From NCBI RefSeq assembly GCF_012641475.1, contig NZ_JABAIL010000013.1:1-64000 (forward strand): a stretch of 64,000 nucleotides of DNA, read 5' to 3'. The stretch comes from Flammeovirga agarivorans (GTDB lineage: Bacteria; Bacteroidota; Bacteroidia; Cytophagales; Flammeovirgaceae). The notes under the pieces were generated by a model. The model saw nothing but the letters and a program-made list of their open reading frames with translations, did no database searches and had not been told where the DNA came from. The position numbers and the translations under genes were made by a program. Positions 44,771-55,443 of this stretch are shown here, piece by piece; position 1 is the first letter of the stretch, and every line of letters starts with the position of its first letter.

Positions 44771-46912
44771 ATGAGGACGTTCATACTATATATCATAATA
44801 CTATCATCGATTAATGTAACTTTTGCTCAAAAACAAGAAACCTTACTACAGAGAGCTGAAAAGCATTACAATAGGCAAGAGTATGTTTTAGCAATTAAAA
44901 ACTATAATAAAGTCAATACGTTGGATGTTTCTTCTAAGTATCGATTAGGCTATTCATACCAAATGATCGATGATTATCGTAAGGCACTAAAAACTTACCA
45001 GAGTATCGTAAAAGTAAAATGGGAAGGCCAAGATTTAGTTTTCCTAAATTACGGTTTGATGGCTAAAGCGATGGGTTTATACGGCAAAGCGGGAGATGCT
45101 TTTAAAGAGTATCTTTTTGATCATGCTGACGATAAGGATGTAAGAGATTTATACCTCTCTTGCCAAACACAATATTATGATGAGTTAGTAAAAAATAAAG
45201 CGCTAACTATAGTAGAAAACCTATCTTTTAATACGGAGCATAAAGAGATATCTCCCGTCTTGCTTCAAGATGGATTGATTTATTCTTCATCAAGAAGAGA
45301 CCATGTGAAAAATGATATTCACCATAGGGATGGTAACCAGTTTTTAGACTTACACTTTGTCCAAAAAAATGACTTAGGAGTTTATGATGAAACAGAAATT
45401 CTTCATGAACATGTATTAAACAACCTACATGTTGGTCCATCTTGTTATGACACGATCAACAACAAGTTTTACATGACTGTCAATTTAAAGAAAAAGAAGT
45501 CTGTCGATGCCATTAATAATCTACAGATTGTGGTTTCCAACTATGATCCTATTGATCATCATTTTGACAGACCCGAAAGTATCAATATTAATAATCCAGA
45601 ATATAATTTAGGACATCCTACTATTGCCAACCATGGAAATACCATGTATTTCGTTTCGGATATGCCAGGAGGTCATGGGGGGACAGATATTTATAAAACA
45701 GAGAAAGGTATTAACGGTAAATGGACTGAACCTGAAAATCTTGGAGATCTAATTAATACTTCAGGAAATGAAATGTTCCCTTATGTCTATGACGATAATA
45801 CGCTATATTTTTCTTCAGATCGACACATAGGTTTAGGAGGCTTAGATATCTTTAAAGCAATCATTGTAAAAGGTGAAATTACAGGTATTGAAAACGTCGG
45901 GGCTCCAATTAACTCCTCTACGGATGATTTTGGTATCTGCTTCCAAAACCCTAATGAAGGGTACTTTACGTCCAATCGTTTCGATGGTAAAGGAGATGAT
46001 GACATTTACTCTTTTAAGCATAATTCGTTTGACTTTACCGTTTTTGTTATCGATAGTGTTACAAGAGAACCATTGGAAAATATTATTGTAGAGTGTTATG
46101 ATAATGACCGTATGGCAGTAATGAATTTTGAAACAGATGAAAAAGGATATGTACGTTTCAACAGTCGAGACAAAAAGATGATTCAGACCATCGCTGCTAT
46201 GTCTTCAAACTATAAGTACAAAGAAAAGAATATTAAAGACAGAAAAGAGGAACGAAATGTTGTTGTCATTGAATTAGTAAAAGGAAGAAATTTACAACTT
46301 ATTGGAGACGTTTTCGATTCTAAGACACATAAGAAAATCAAAAGTGCACATGTGTTCCTGTATGATAACGATTCTACCAGAATCCGGTCTATTGGTGATG
46401 TAAGAGATGGGCATTATTCTATCATTATTACTGAAGTACCAAATCATCATTACTTTATTTCTAATGCTGAAGGGTACATCACTAAAAATATGAAATTGAT
46501 TAATCCGACTCCTGATCGATTTGGTGTGATTTATCAAGACATATATTTAGATCCAATTATGTCCGAAAATGTTGTGGATATTGAAAACATCTATTATCCT
46601 TTTGATTCTTCTTTCCTTACAGAGAAATCTATATCAACTCTAAATGAAGTATTTGCATTACTAAGAACTAATTATGACTATAAAGTTGAGATGCAGTCAC
46701 ACTGTGATATCAGAGGAACTGAAGGGTATAATATGCAATTATCTTTGGAAAGGATGGAATCTGCCATGGGTTATTTAGTAAGAAAAGGTATTTCTAAAGA
46801 CCGATTGATTCTAGGATATTTTGGTGAAGAAGTAACCGCTATTGATTGTAAAGATTGTAGTGAAAGTGAACATCAATTAAATAGAAGAACTGAGATCAAG
46901 ATCATTAGGTAA
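44771..46912 (+). CDS. PorE/SprE-like OmpA-family protein with TPR and PD40 repeats
   Basis: A 713-aa envelope protein. A signal peptide (1-19) is followed by TPR-like repeats (about 25-130), a beta-propeller of PD40/WD40-like repeats (about 150-410, for example NTMYFVSDMPGGHGGTDIYKT), a carboxypeptidase-regulatory-like domain (about 420-500), another small sandwich, and a C-terminal OmpA domain (about 610-713) with the peptidoglycan-binding motif MQSHCDIRGTEGYNMQLS. PorE-type proteins of the same order link the T9SS PorP channel to the cell wall. It starts 2 nt after the PorP/SprF stop codon and ends the plus-strand operon. Confidence 0.9.
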   Translation: MRTFILYIIILSSINVTFAQKQETLLQRAEKHYNRQEYVLAIKNYNKVNTLDVSSKYRLGYSYQMIDDYRKALKTYQSIVKVKWEGQDLVFLNYGLMAKAMGLYGKAGDAFKEYLFDHADDKDVRDLYLSCQTQYYDELVKNKALTIVENLSFNTEHKEISPVLLQDGLIYSSSRRDHVKNDIHHRDGNQFLDLHFVQKNDLGVYDETEILHEHVLNNLHVGPSCYDTINNKFYMTVNLKKKKSVDAINNLQIVVSNYDPIDHHFDRPESININNPEYNLGHPTIANHGNTMYFVSDMPGGHGGTDIYKTEKGINGKWTEPENLGDLINTSGNEMFPYVYDDNTLYFSSDRHIGLGGLDIFKAIIVKGEITGIENVGAPINSSTDDFGICFQNPNEGYFTSNRFDGKGDDDIYSFKHNSFDFTVFVIDSVTREPLENIIVECYDNDRMAVMNFETDEKGYVRFNSRDKKMIQTIAAMSSNYKYKEKNIKDRKEERNVVVIELVKGRNLQLIGDVFDSKTHKKIKSAHVFLYDNDSTRIRSIGDVRDGHYSIIITEVPNHHYFISNAEGYITKNMKLINPTPDRFGVIYQDIYLDPIMSENVVDIENIYYPFDSSFLTEKSISTLNEVFALLRTNYDYKVEMQSHCDIRGTEGYNMQLSLERMESAMGYLVRKGISKDRLILGYFGEEVTAIDCKDCSESEHQLNRRTEIKIIR

Positions 46913-47118
46913 TAGTTCCAAGATTTTGGTATTACAGACTTGTTACATTTACTTAAAGAATCTTTATAATAAAGTTTAATACCTGCTTTTTTTTAAGAAG
47001 TTGTTGTAATTTGTGTTATTAACGAATAGAGGGAATCAATCATAAAGCAAAGTCACTATTTCCTGTAGAATAATGAATGCCATTATCCTTTAATCCCTCA
47101 AGGTATTATCGAAATTAC

Positions 47119-47138
47119 TTGCCTAAATACTTAGGCAA
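47119..47138. promoter_or_regulatory. Inverted repeat directly before the MATE start codon
   Basis: TTGCCTAA (47119-47126), ATAC, TTAGGCAA (47131-47138), ending 5 nt before the start codon. The half-sites TTGCC/GGCAA resemble MarR-family operators such as marO of E. coli. It could be a repressor site or, in mRNA, a hairpin that covers the start region. No MarR gene lies nearby in the window. Confidence 0.55.
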
Positions 47139-47143
47139 CTCTT

Positions 47144-48484
47144 ATGAAAAAAGATTTAACTAAAGGATCCGTTTTAAAAGGGATCCTTACTTTAGCCTTA
47201 CCTATTATTGGTGCCATGTTTATGCAAACTGCCAATAATGTAATTGATATAGCATGGATTGGAAAAATAAGTAGTGATGCCGTAGCAGGTGTAGGTACTA
47301 GTTCTTTTTTTATTCAGTTAGTATGGTCTATTTGTTCCATATTTCTTATTGGTTCCGGTATTCTGGTATCACAATCCATTGGAAAAAATAACGAACAGCA
47401 AGCAAGAGAATACAGTAGAGAATCATTGATTGCATTATTTGGTATTATTCTCTTGATGGGGGTCTTGATGCAGATCTTCTTTCAACCGATAATTTCCTTT
47501 TTTAACTTCGAGAAACCCATCGTAGAAGATTATGCCTACACTTATCTAACATGGATGTCAGGCTTTTTATTCTTCTCTTTAACTGTTTTACTTATGACAC
47601 AGATAAGTAATGCAAGGGGAGACTCTAAAACTTCATTAAAGTATTCTACCATAGGAGTATTTATAAATCTTGTCCTGGATCCACTATTTATCTTCACTTT
47701 TGATTTGGGTGTAATGGGAGCTGCATTAGCTACAGGTGTTGCCCAATTTATTACACTTTTCTTATTCCTAAAACGTTATGCTAAAGCATTTTTTGGTGAT
47801 AGAGAAGAATGGATTTTTAGATTCGAAAAAGTAGGAGAAATCTTTAAAGTGGGGTTCCCCGCATCGCTACAACGTATCCTATTTACTTTAGTAGGAATTG
47901 CGATTGCAAAGATTGTTTCAGAATGGGGAAGTGATGCGATTGCAGCTCAAAAAATCGGCAACCAAGTAGAAGGAATTACGTACATGTGCATTGGCGGATT
48001 GTCCTCTGCAATGATGTCATTTACAGGGCAAAACTTTGGAGCAAAACAATATAAAAGAATAGAAGAAGGATATAAAAATGCCATGGCATTCACAATACTA
48101 ATTGGGTTAATTAACGGTGCATTTTTCTATATTTTCTCTGAGTCTTTAATCCAATTGTTCGTCTCTGAAAAGGATACTATTGCAATGGGAGCAAGCTACC
48201 TTGAAATCTTAGGTATAGCACAAGTATTTATGTGTGTTGAAATGGTCACCAGTGGAATTATTAACGGTCTTGGTAAAACCAAATACCCTGCCTATATTAA
48301 TATAAGTATGACGGTAATCCGAATTCCAATGGCCCTATACTTTGCTAAAAACCTAGGTTTAGGAATTGATGGTGTTTGGCTATCAATTGGTGTAAGTATG
48401 TTCTTACGCGCTGTTTGCTTAACAATAGCCTATAACTATACAAGAAATAAAGTGATTTTAAAATTGAAAAATGAAGTCAGTTAA
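47144..48484 (+). CDS. MATE-family multidrug efflux transporter
   Basis: A 446-aa inner-membrane antiporter of the MATE (NorM/DinF) family with 12 predicted membrane helices in two MatE halves. Sequence such as GAMFMQTANNVIDIAWIGKIS in helix 1 and its counterpart around residues 240-280 (GFPASLQRILFTLVG) supports this. It exports cationic drugs or metabolites using Na+ or H+. Its end overlaps the gshF start by 14 nt, so both are made from one message, and an inverted repeat sits just before its start codon. Export coupled to glutathione synthesis suggests a detoxification or thiol-export role. Confidence 0.92.
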   Translation: MKKDLTKGSVLKGILTLALPIIGAMFMQTANNVIDIAWIGKISSDAVAGVGTSSFFIQLVWSICSIFLIGSGILVSQSIGKNNEQQAREYSRESLIALFGIILLMGVLMQIFFQPIISFFNFEKPIVEDYAYTYLTWMSGFLFFSLTVLLMTQISNARGDSKTSLKYSTIGVFINLVLDPLFIFTFDLGVMGAALATGVAQFITLFLFLKRYAKAFFGDREEWIFRFEKVGEIFKVGFPASLQRILFTLVGIAIAKIVSEWGSDAIAAQKIGNQVEGITYMCIGGLSSAMMSFTGQNFGAKQYKRIEEGYKNAMAFTILIGLINGAFFYIFSESLIQLFVSEKDTIAMGASYLEILGIAQVFMCVEMVTSGIINGLGKTKYPAYINISMTVIRIPMALYFAKNLGLGIDGVWLSIGVSMFLRAVCLTIAYNYTRNKVILKLKNEVS

Positions 48485-50762
48485 CCATATCATCGATCAA
48501 CATTTATCCTCTCGATTATTTGAAGGCAACTTCGGTTTTGAAAAAGAAAATATTAGAGTAGATAAGTCAGGACATATTGCATTAACTCCACACCCAGAGA
48601 ATTTGGGTGATAAATTAACACACCCCTACATTACAACTGATTTTTCCGAAAGTCAGATTGAAATGATTACACCTATTCGCCCTTCTGTAAAAGAGGCGTT
48701 AGGTTTCTTAGAGACTATTCATGATATCGTTACCTTAAACTTAGATAATGATGAATTGCTATGGCCTCAGAGTACTCCACCTTTATTACCTGAAGATGAG
48801 GCAAAAATTAACATTGCACATTTCGGAGAGAAAGGCATAGAAAATGAAAAATATAGAGAGCATTTAGCCAATACCTACGGAAAGAAAAAACAACTTTTAT
48901 CGGGTATTCATTTTAATTTTTCGTTTCCAGAGAAAGCATTAGAGCATTATTACGAGACTTCCGAGAAGAATATATCTTATGATAAGTTCAAAGAAGAAAT
49001 TTACTTAAGAATCACGAGAAACTTCTTGAAAGATAGATGGTTTTTAATTGCTTTATTAGGAAATAGTCCAGTACTACACAATACGTACAATAAAAGCTGT
49101 ATCGATGAATTGCCAAAAGCTACTTCCGATGCCCACCACTTTTGTGATGCCACATCGATGAGAAGTAGTATGTGTGGTTATAAAAATAATATCGATTTAA
49201 TACTTGATTACTCATCAATTGAGAATTATAAGAAAAGCATAAAATCGTGGATTGATAAAGGTGTGATTTCTTCTGAAAAAGAAAACTATTCAACTCTGCG
49301 ATTAAAAGAAATTAATGGTAAGCTTTCGCATATCGAAGTAAGATTATTGGATTTAGATCCTTTAGTTAAGTGTGGCATCAATCCGCTGAATGCAGAAATT
49401 ATCCATATTTTCTTAATCTATTGTCTTTTAAAAGATGAAGAAGGGATCAGTGATGAAGAACAAACTGAAGCACATTTTAATCAAGAAGTAGCTGCAGAAC
49501 AAGGGATGTCGATGACTGCAGACCTTAAAATTGATGGGAAGAAAGTTAATCTCCAAAGAGAGATCATGCTAAAATATAGAGCCATAGAAAAAACTGTTGA
49601 AGATATCCTTCCTCAAAAATATATGGCAAGTTTAGAACATCTAAGAAATCTGTCGGATCATTTAAAACATCGTCCTGCATATAGAGTTTTAGATGGAATT
49701 AAAGAAACTACTTTCTTAGAGTTCCATTTACAACAAGCTAAGCAATATTATAAAGAAAGTAACGATCAAAACTATAAGTTTTTTGGTCTAGAAGATATGG
49801 AACTTTCTACTCAATTATTATTGAGAGAGGCTGTATTTAGAGGGGTCAATTTTGAAATTATGGATAGACCCGAAAATTTCGTCCGTTTAGAAAAAGATGG
49901 TCATATCGAACATGTAATGCAAGCGACTAGAACATCATTAGATAACTATGTGAGTGTCCTGATGATGGAAAACAAAGTAATGACTAAGAAATTACTTGAA
50001 GCTGCCAATATTAGAACTCCAAAAGGAGAACAGTATTCTGATGTTATCAAAGCAAAAGAAGACTTTATGTTCTTCAAAGGTAAAGCCATTGTGATCAAAC
50101 CAAAGTCAACTAATTTTGGCTTAGGCATTACAATCATCAAAGAAAATAAAAATGAGGAGTTCTATCATAGAGCTATTCAAATGGCTTTTGAACATGATAA
50201 TTCAATTTTGATTGAAGAATTTGTGACTGGAAAAGAATATCGAATTTTCATTATCAAAGATGAAGTTGTGGGTATTTTACATCGAGTTCCTGCCAATGTG
50301 AAAGGGGATGGTGAAAGTACCATCAGAGAATTAGTAATTGAAAAAAATAAAGATCCACTAAGAGGAAAAGGGTATAAGACTCCTTTAGAAAAAATTGCTC
50401 TTGGTGAGGCTGAAGAAATGTTTTTAGAAACTCAGGGGTACTCTTTTAGTACTGTTCCTGATAAGGATCAAATCATATATTTAAGAGAAAACTCAAATAT
50501 TTCAACCGGAGGTGATAGTCTAGATTTCACTGATGACATTCCAGATTCCTACAAGAAAATCGCCGTTGATGCCACCAAAGCACTCAATGTTGAAATTACG
50601 GGATTAGACATGATGATTGATGATATAAAGGAAGAAGCAAATGTAAATAATTATGCTATTATTGAAATGAACTTTAATCCTGCCATCCATATTCACTGTC
50701 ATCCGTATAAAGGAAAGAACAGGAAACTGAATGCAAAAGTGATGGATGCCCTAGGGTATTGA
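48471..50762 (+). CDS. gshF: Bifunctional glutamate-cysteine ligase / glutathione synthetase
   Basis: A 763-aa fused enzyme (GshAB/GshF) making glutathione from Glu, Cys and Gly in the cytoplasm. The N-terminal gamma-glutamylcysteine ligase (about 1-440) shows FGFEKENIRVDKSGHIALTPHP and TDFSESQIEMITP, which bind Glu, and later LSGIHFNFSFP. The C-terminal ATP-grasp synthetase (about 480-763) shows IVIKPKSTNFGLGITI, LIEEFVTGKEYRIFII and AIIEMNFNPAIHIH. GshF is established mainly in Firmicutes and some Proteobacteria; in Bacteroidota it is less usual. Its start lies 14 nt inside the MATE gene, and a terminator follows at 50850-50880. Confidence 0.93.
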   Translation: MKSVNHIIDQHLSSRLFEGNFGFEKENIRVDKSGHIALTPHPENLGDKLTHPYITTDFSESQIEMITPIRPSVKEALGFLETIHDIVTLNLDNDELLWPQSTPPLLPEDEAKINIAHFGEKGIENEKYREHLANTYGKKKQLLSGIHFNFSFPEKALEHYYETSEKNISYDKFKEEIYLRITRNFLKDRWFLIALLGNSPVLHNTYNKSCIDELPKATSDAHHFCDATSMRSSMCGYKNNIDLILDYSSIENYKKSIKSWIDKGVISSEKENYSTLRLKEINGKLSHIEVRLLDLDPLVKCGINPLNAEIIHIFLIYCLLKDEEGISDEEQTEAHFNQEVAAEQGMSMTADLKIDGKKVNLQREIMLKYRAIEKTVEDILPQKYMASLEHLRNLSDHLKHRPAYRVLDGIKETTFLEFHLQQAKQYYKESNDQNYKFFGLEDMELSTQLLLREAVFRGVNFEIMDRPENFVRLEKDGHIEHVMQATRTSLDNYVSVLMMENKVMTKKLLEAANIRTPKGEQYSDVIKAKEDFMFFKGKAIVIKPKSTNFGLGITIIKENKNEEFYHRAIQMAFEHDNSILIEEFVTGKEYRIFIIKDEVVGILHRVPANVKGDGESTIRELVIEKNKDPLRGKGYKTPLEKIALGEAEEMFLETQGYSFSTVPDKDQIIYLRENSNISTGGDSLDFTDDIPDSYKKIAVDATKALNVEITGLDMMIDDIKEEANVNNYAIIEMNFNPAIHIHCHPYKGKNRKLNAKVMDALGY

Positions 50763-50849
50763 TTAAAACGGTTGATGATATTAGATGTACTCGGTTAAAA
50801 AGCAATTTTTAACTCCTAGTTTATCAATCAAACCATCATTTGCTAAACT

Positions 50850-50880
50850 ATAGAGCTGTGTGAATTTCGCATGGCTCTAT
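50850..50880 (+). terminator. Terminator of the MATE-gshF operon
   Basis: An 11-bp stem with two wobble pairs (50850-50860 / 50870-50880) is followed by TTCTTTT. It lies 88 nt after the gshF stop codon. Confidence 0.65.
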
Positions 50881-50916
50881 TTCTTTTAATACAGATTACG
50901 TTTAATATATAACAAC

Positions 50917-50946
50917 AAAGCCACCAACCTTTCGATTGATGGCTTT
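50917..50946 (-). terminator. Terminator of the repeat lipoprotein gene
   Basis: Arms 50917-50927 and 50936-50946 pair over 11 positions with one mismatch. On the minus strand it lies just after the stop codon at 50979, and the sequence after it is T-rich. Confidence 0.55.
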
Positions 50947-50978
50947 ACAACTATCATAACTGAAAACATACTTATCAT

Positions 50979-51701
50979 TTATCCTCTAAAATCATTGATT
51001 TGATATCTATGTCCTTCTAGGGTAAATATCAATGTAGTACCGCTGTAACTACAATCAACATTTCTTAAAACTTCATATCCATCATCGTACATATCATCAG
51101 GGTTGTTATAGTAGACAATCATTAATTTTAATTGACGACCTTCGAAAGATGGGTCTACATAAGCTTTTGTACCATCAGGAAGTGTTATTGTTTTAACATC
51201 TGCTACTTGTGGAGCTTCACTTGCCATCCAATCATTTGTTGGGTGTGTACTTGGACGTAACTCTCTAGTCCATTCACTTAGTGTTTTTTCATGTACTTCA
51301 AACGAATTAGTGTCTGTTATTTCAGGTTCATCAACAACTGTTCTATCAGCATGCGATTTTACTAATTTACTTTTATGAATATTCAAATGAGTAGTTTCGG
51401 TAGGAGTAACCTCATCAATGATTGTTTTTGAAGTATTCGTTTTTACTAGTTTTGTTTTATGAATATTGGATGTAGTTTCATTCGTTGGACTTACTTCATC
51501 AATTAGCTGTTTATTCAAACTTTTTTGTTGTTCATTATGATTGACTTTAGTTGAGTCTGGTTGTTCTGCACTCTTAGTCTCAAAATGTTGAACTTTTAAT
51601 TGTTGAACAGGCGAAATGGGTTGTGGCTCATTGTCGTGGTTACAAGCTACCATTGAAAGTAATGATAATGCGATAATCGAAGTTGTGAACAGATTTTTCA
51701 T
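50979..51701 (-). CDS. Hypothetical lipoprotein with 28-residue repeats
   Basis: A 240-aa lipoprotein (Cys20, lipobox MVAC). The middle carries two 28-residue repeats (79-106 and 107-134), NIHKxKLVK...DExxPTxT, and partial copies before (about 52-78, LIDEVSPTNETTS) and after (EVHEKTLSEW). Such Thr/Asp-rich repeats usually form an extended stalk. A C-terminal domain (about 165-240) starts at a DGTKAYVDPSF motif and is probably a small beta sandwich. No catalytic residues or family are recognised. It is a single gene between gshF and katG, with its own terminator. The DNA encoding the repeats is itself tandemly repeated. Confidence 0.7.
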   Translation of the reverse strand: MKNLFTTSIIALSLLSMVACNHDNEPQPISPVQQLKVQHFETKSAEQPDSTKVNHNEQQKSLNKQLIDEVSPTNETTSNIHKTKLVKTNTSKTIIDEVTPTETTHLNIHKSKLVKSHADRTVVDEPEITDTNSFEVHEKTLSEWTRELRPSTHPTNDWMASEAPQVADVKTITLPDGTKAYVDPSFEGRQLKLMIVYYNNPDDMYDDGYEVLRNVDCSYSGTTLIFTLEGHRYQINDFRG

Positions 51702-51851
51702 AGTAGATATATTTTTGAATGTGTTTTTGAATAATTGTTATAGTTAATCAAACGGGACACATCCATAAGAGATGATGATATTTAATGGAGGTAACATTAG
51801 CGGGAAAAACCGTCACTTAAAGGGAAAAATTGAACATAAAATCCAATAAAA

Positions 51852-51877
51852 AAGGAGACATATCTCTATGCCTCCTT
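51852..51877 (-). terminator. Terminator of the katG gene
   Basis: Stem AAGGAG plus CAT with one mismatch (51852-51861 / 51868-51877). A long T-run follows on the minus strand, 27 nt after the katG stop codon. Confidence 0.75.
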
Positions 51878-51904
51878 AACTTCAATCGGTATACTACTTA
51901 TCTA

Positions 51905-54367
<2,463 letters not shown>

Positions 54368-54383
54368 TTAGAAACGTTTCTAA
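54368..54383. promoter_or_regulatory. 16-bp perfect palindrome, LacI-type operator candidate
   Basis: TTAGAAACGTTTCTAA equals its own reverse complement, with a central CG flanked by AAA/TTT as in operators of LacI-family repressors. It lies in the 306-bp divergent gap between katG and the 54500 gene (54194-54499). Apart from this and the katG -7 element the gap holds nothing I recognise. Confidence 0.5.
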
Positions 54384-54499
54384 TTTATCTCTCACTTTTG
54401 GTGAACGAAAAATCACAATCATTGAACTAATATTCCAAAGTAAATAATGTGAGAAGAGTGACATTTGTAACATACAAAAACACAAACACTTAATTTATT

Positions 54500-54868
54500 A
54501 TGGATACAGTTACTCTTCAAACAGCACCTCAAAAACCTATCGCATTACGCGTAATTATGGTTTCGTTTTTACTAAAAGTATTTATTGCATTTGGGTTATA
54601 TTATGCAGTAAGTAGTGGAAAATTGGAGATTCCAAATGCTAATCCTGATTATATCCTTTACACTGCAGGTATATATATAGTGAATCTTGTCTGTATGATT
54701 GCCTCAGCATTAAATGGTAAGCTAAAACTATTTAGAGCAATTATCCTTTTCGACTTTATTGCATCTATACCAGCAAAGGCAATAATTGGATTTATTATGG
54801 CAACTTATTCCTTTGGGCTTACTTTTCATCCTAAGGTGAAAGAGTTTTTCAAAGCTAAAGCTGAATAA
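54500..54868 (+). CDS. Small membrane protein, 122 aa
   Basis: Not recognised. Three or four hydrophobic segments (about 17-38, 49-69, 76-98 and possibly 99-110) make it an inner-membrane protein with a basic C-terminus. Its composition, with Ile and Phe rich helices and no charged pockets, does not point to a transporter family. It is monocistronic, divergent from katG, and closed by a strong bidirectional terminator at 54867-54913. A 16-bp palindrome upstream may regulate it. Confidence 0.6.
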   Translation: MDTVTLQTAPQKPIALRVIMVSFLLKVFIAFGLYYAVSSGKLEIPNANPDYILYTAGIYIVNLVCMIASALNGKLKLFRAIILFDFIASIPAKAIIGFIMATYSFGLTFHPKVKEFFKAKAE

Positions 54869-54913
54869 AAAAATAGCTTCAATGATTTAATATATCATTG
54901 AAGCTATTTTTTT
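54867..54913. terminator. Strong bidirectional terminator
   Basis: Perfect 20-bp stem (54867-54886 / 54894-54913) with a 7-nt loop, and A- and T-runs at the ends. It lies between two converging genes, starting within the last bases of the stop region of the 54500 gene. Confidence 0.92.
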
Positions 54914-54925
54914 GTGATCAATATT

Positions 54926-55219
54926 TTAAGCTACTTCTTGTAAGTTTTGGTTAATCCATGTATTTAATTGATCGATTACCTGTGAATCACCTAACTCATA
55001 CTCAAAGCTACTTTTTTCTTCCAGATAAGTAAACCCTAAAGCTTTTAGAAAGAAAATCAATTTGAAACTTAATCTTTCATTCTTAGTAAATACTTGAATA
55101 CCCAAATTCGTCTCCTTCCAAACTATCTTTAAAGATTTTATTCCTAGTTTATTTCTTTCAAAGAATATTCGTTTTTCTTCATTTCTAATGTATTGTCCTA
55201 TGGGTAAAAGTTGATGCAT
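54926..55219 (-). CDS. Hypothetical protein, 97 aa
   Basis: Not recognised. It is a small soluble protein with high Lys and Phe content. Alternating hydrophobic residues suggest an alpha/beta fold, and there is no signal peptide. Because it lacks a known motif, its reality rests on the clean start, the terminator 12 nt beyond its stop codon, and a normal amino-acid composition. It is converging with the gene at 54500. Confidence 0.5.
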   Translation of the reverse strand: MHQLLPIGQYIRNEEKRIFFERNKLGIKSLKIVWKETNLGIQVFTKNERLSFKLIFFLKALGFTYLEEKSSFEYELGDSQVIDQLNTWINQNLQEVA

Positions 55220-55321
55220 GGAATTCGTATTTAAGGAAAATAAAATTGTAATAATAGATGATTAACAATTATAGTAACGATGTTTTATTTTATCTTGTTG
55301 CTTATATCATGACAACAAATA

Positions 55322-55353
55322 TTAAGTAACCTGATATAGTTATTGTTACTTAA
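55322..55353. repeat. Inverted repeat upstream of the IPT/Kelch gene
   Basis: Perfect 9-bp arms TTAAGTAAC (55322-55330) and GTTACTTAA (55345-55353) with a 14-nt spacer, in the divergent gap 55220-55443. It lies 40 nt upstream of the -7 element at 55393 and could be a regulator site. Confidence 0.4.
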
Positions 55354-55392
55354 ATTGATGGAAGGAAAAATTCAGTTTCACCAATAATTTTT

Positions 55393-55400
55393 TACCTTTG
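55393..55400 (+). promoter_or_regulatory. Putative -7 promoter element of the IPT/Kelch gene
   Basis: TACCTTTG matches TAnnTTTG exactly and stands 43 nt before the start codon. No good TTTG is seen at the expected -33 distance. Confidence 0.45.
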
Positions 55401-55443
55401 GAAAGCAAACTATTAAATAATTGAGCTAAACTATTCAACTCCC

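Noticed and set aside
47144-48484. MATE protein as the missing polysaccharide flippase (Wzx)
   Set aside because: It lies outside the operon, is co-transcribed with gshF, and resembles drug exporters. The flippase is probably outside the window, or the processive GT2 makes it unnecessary.
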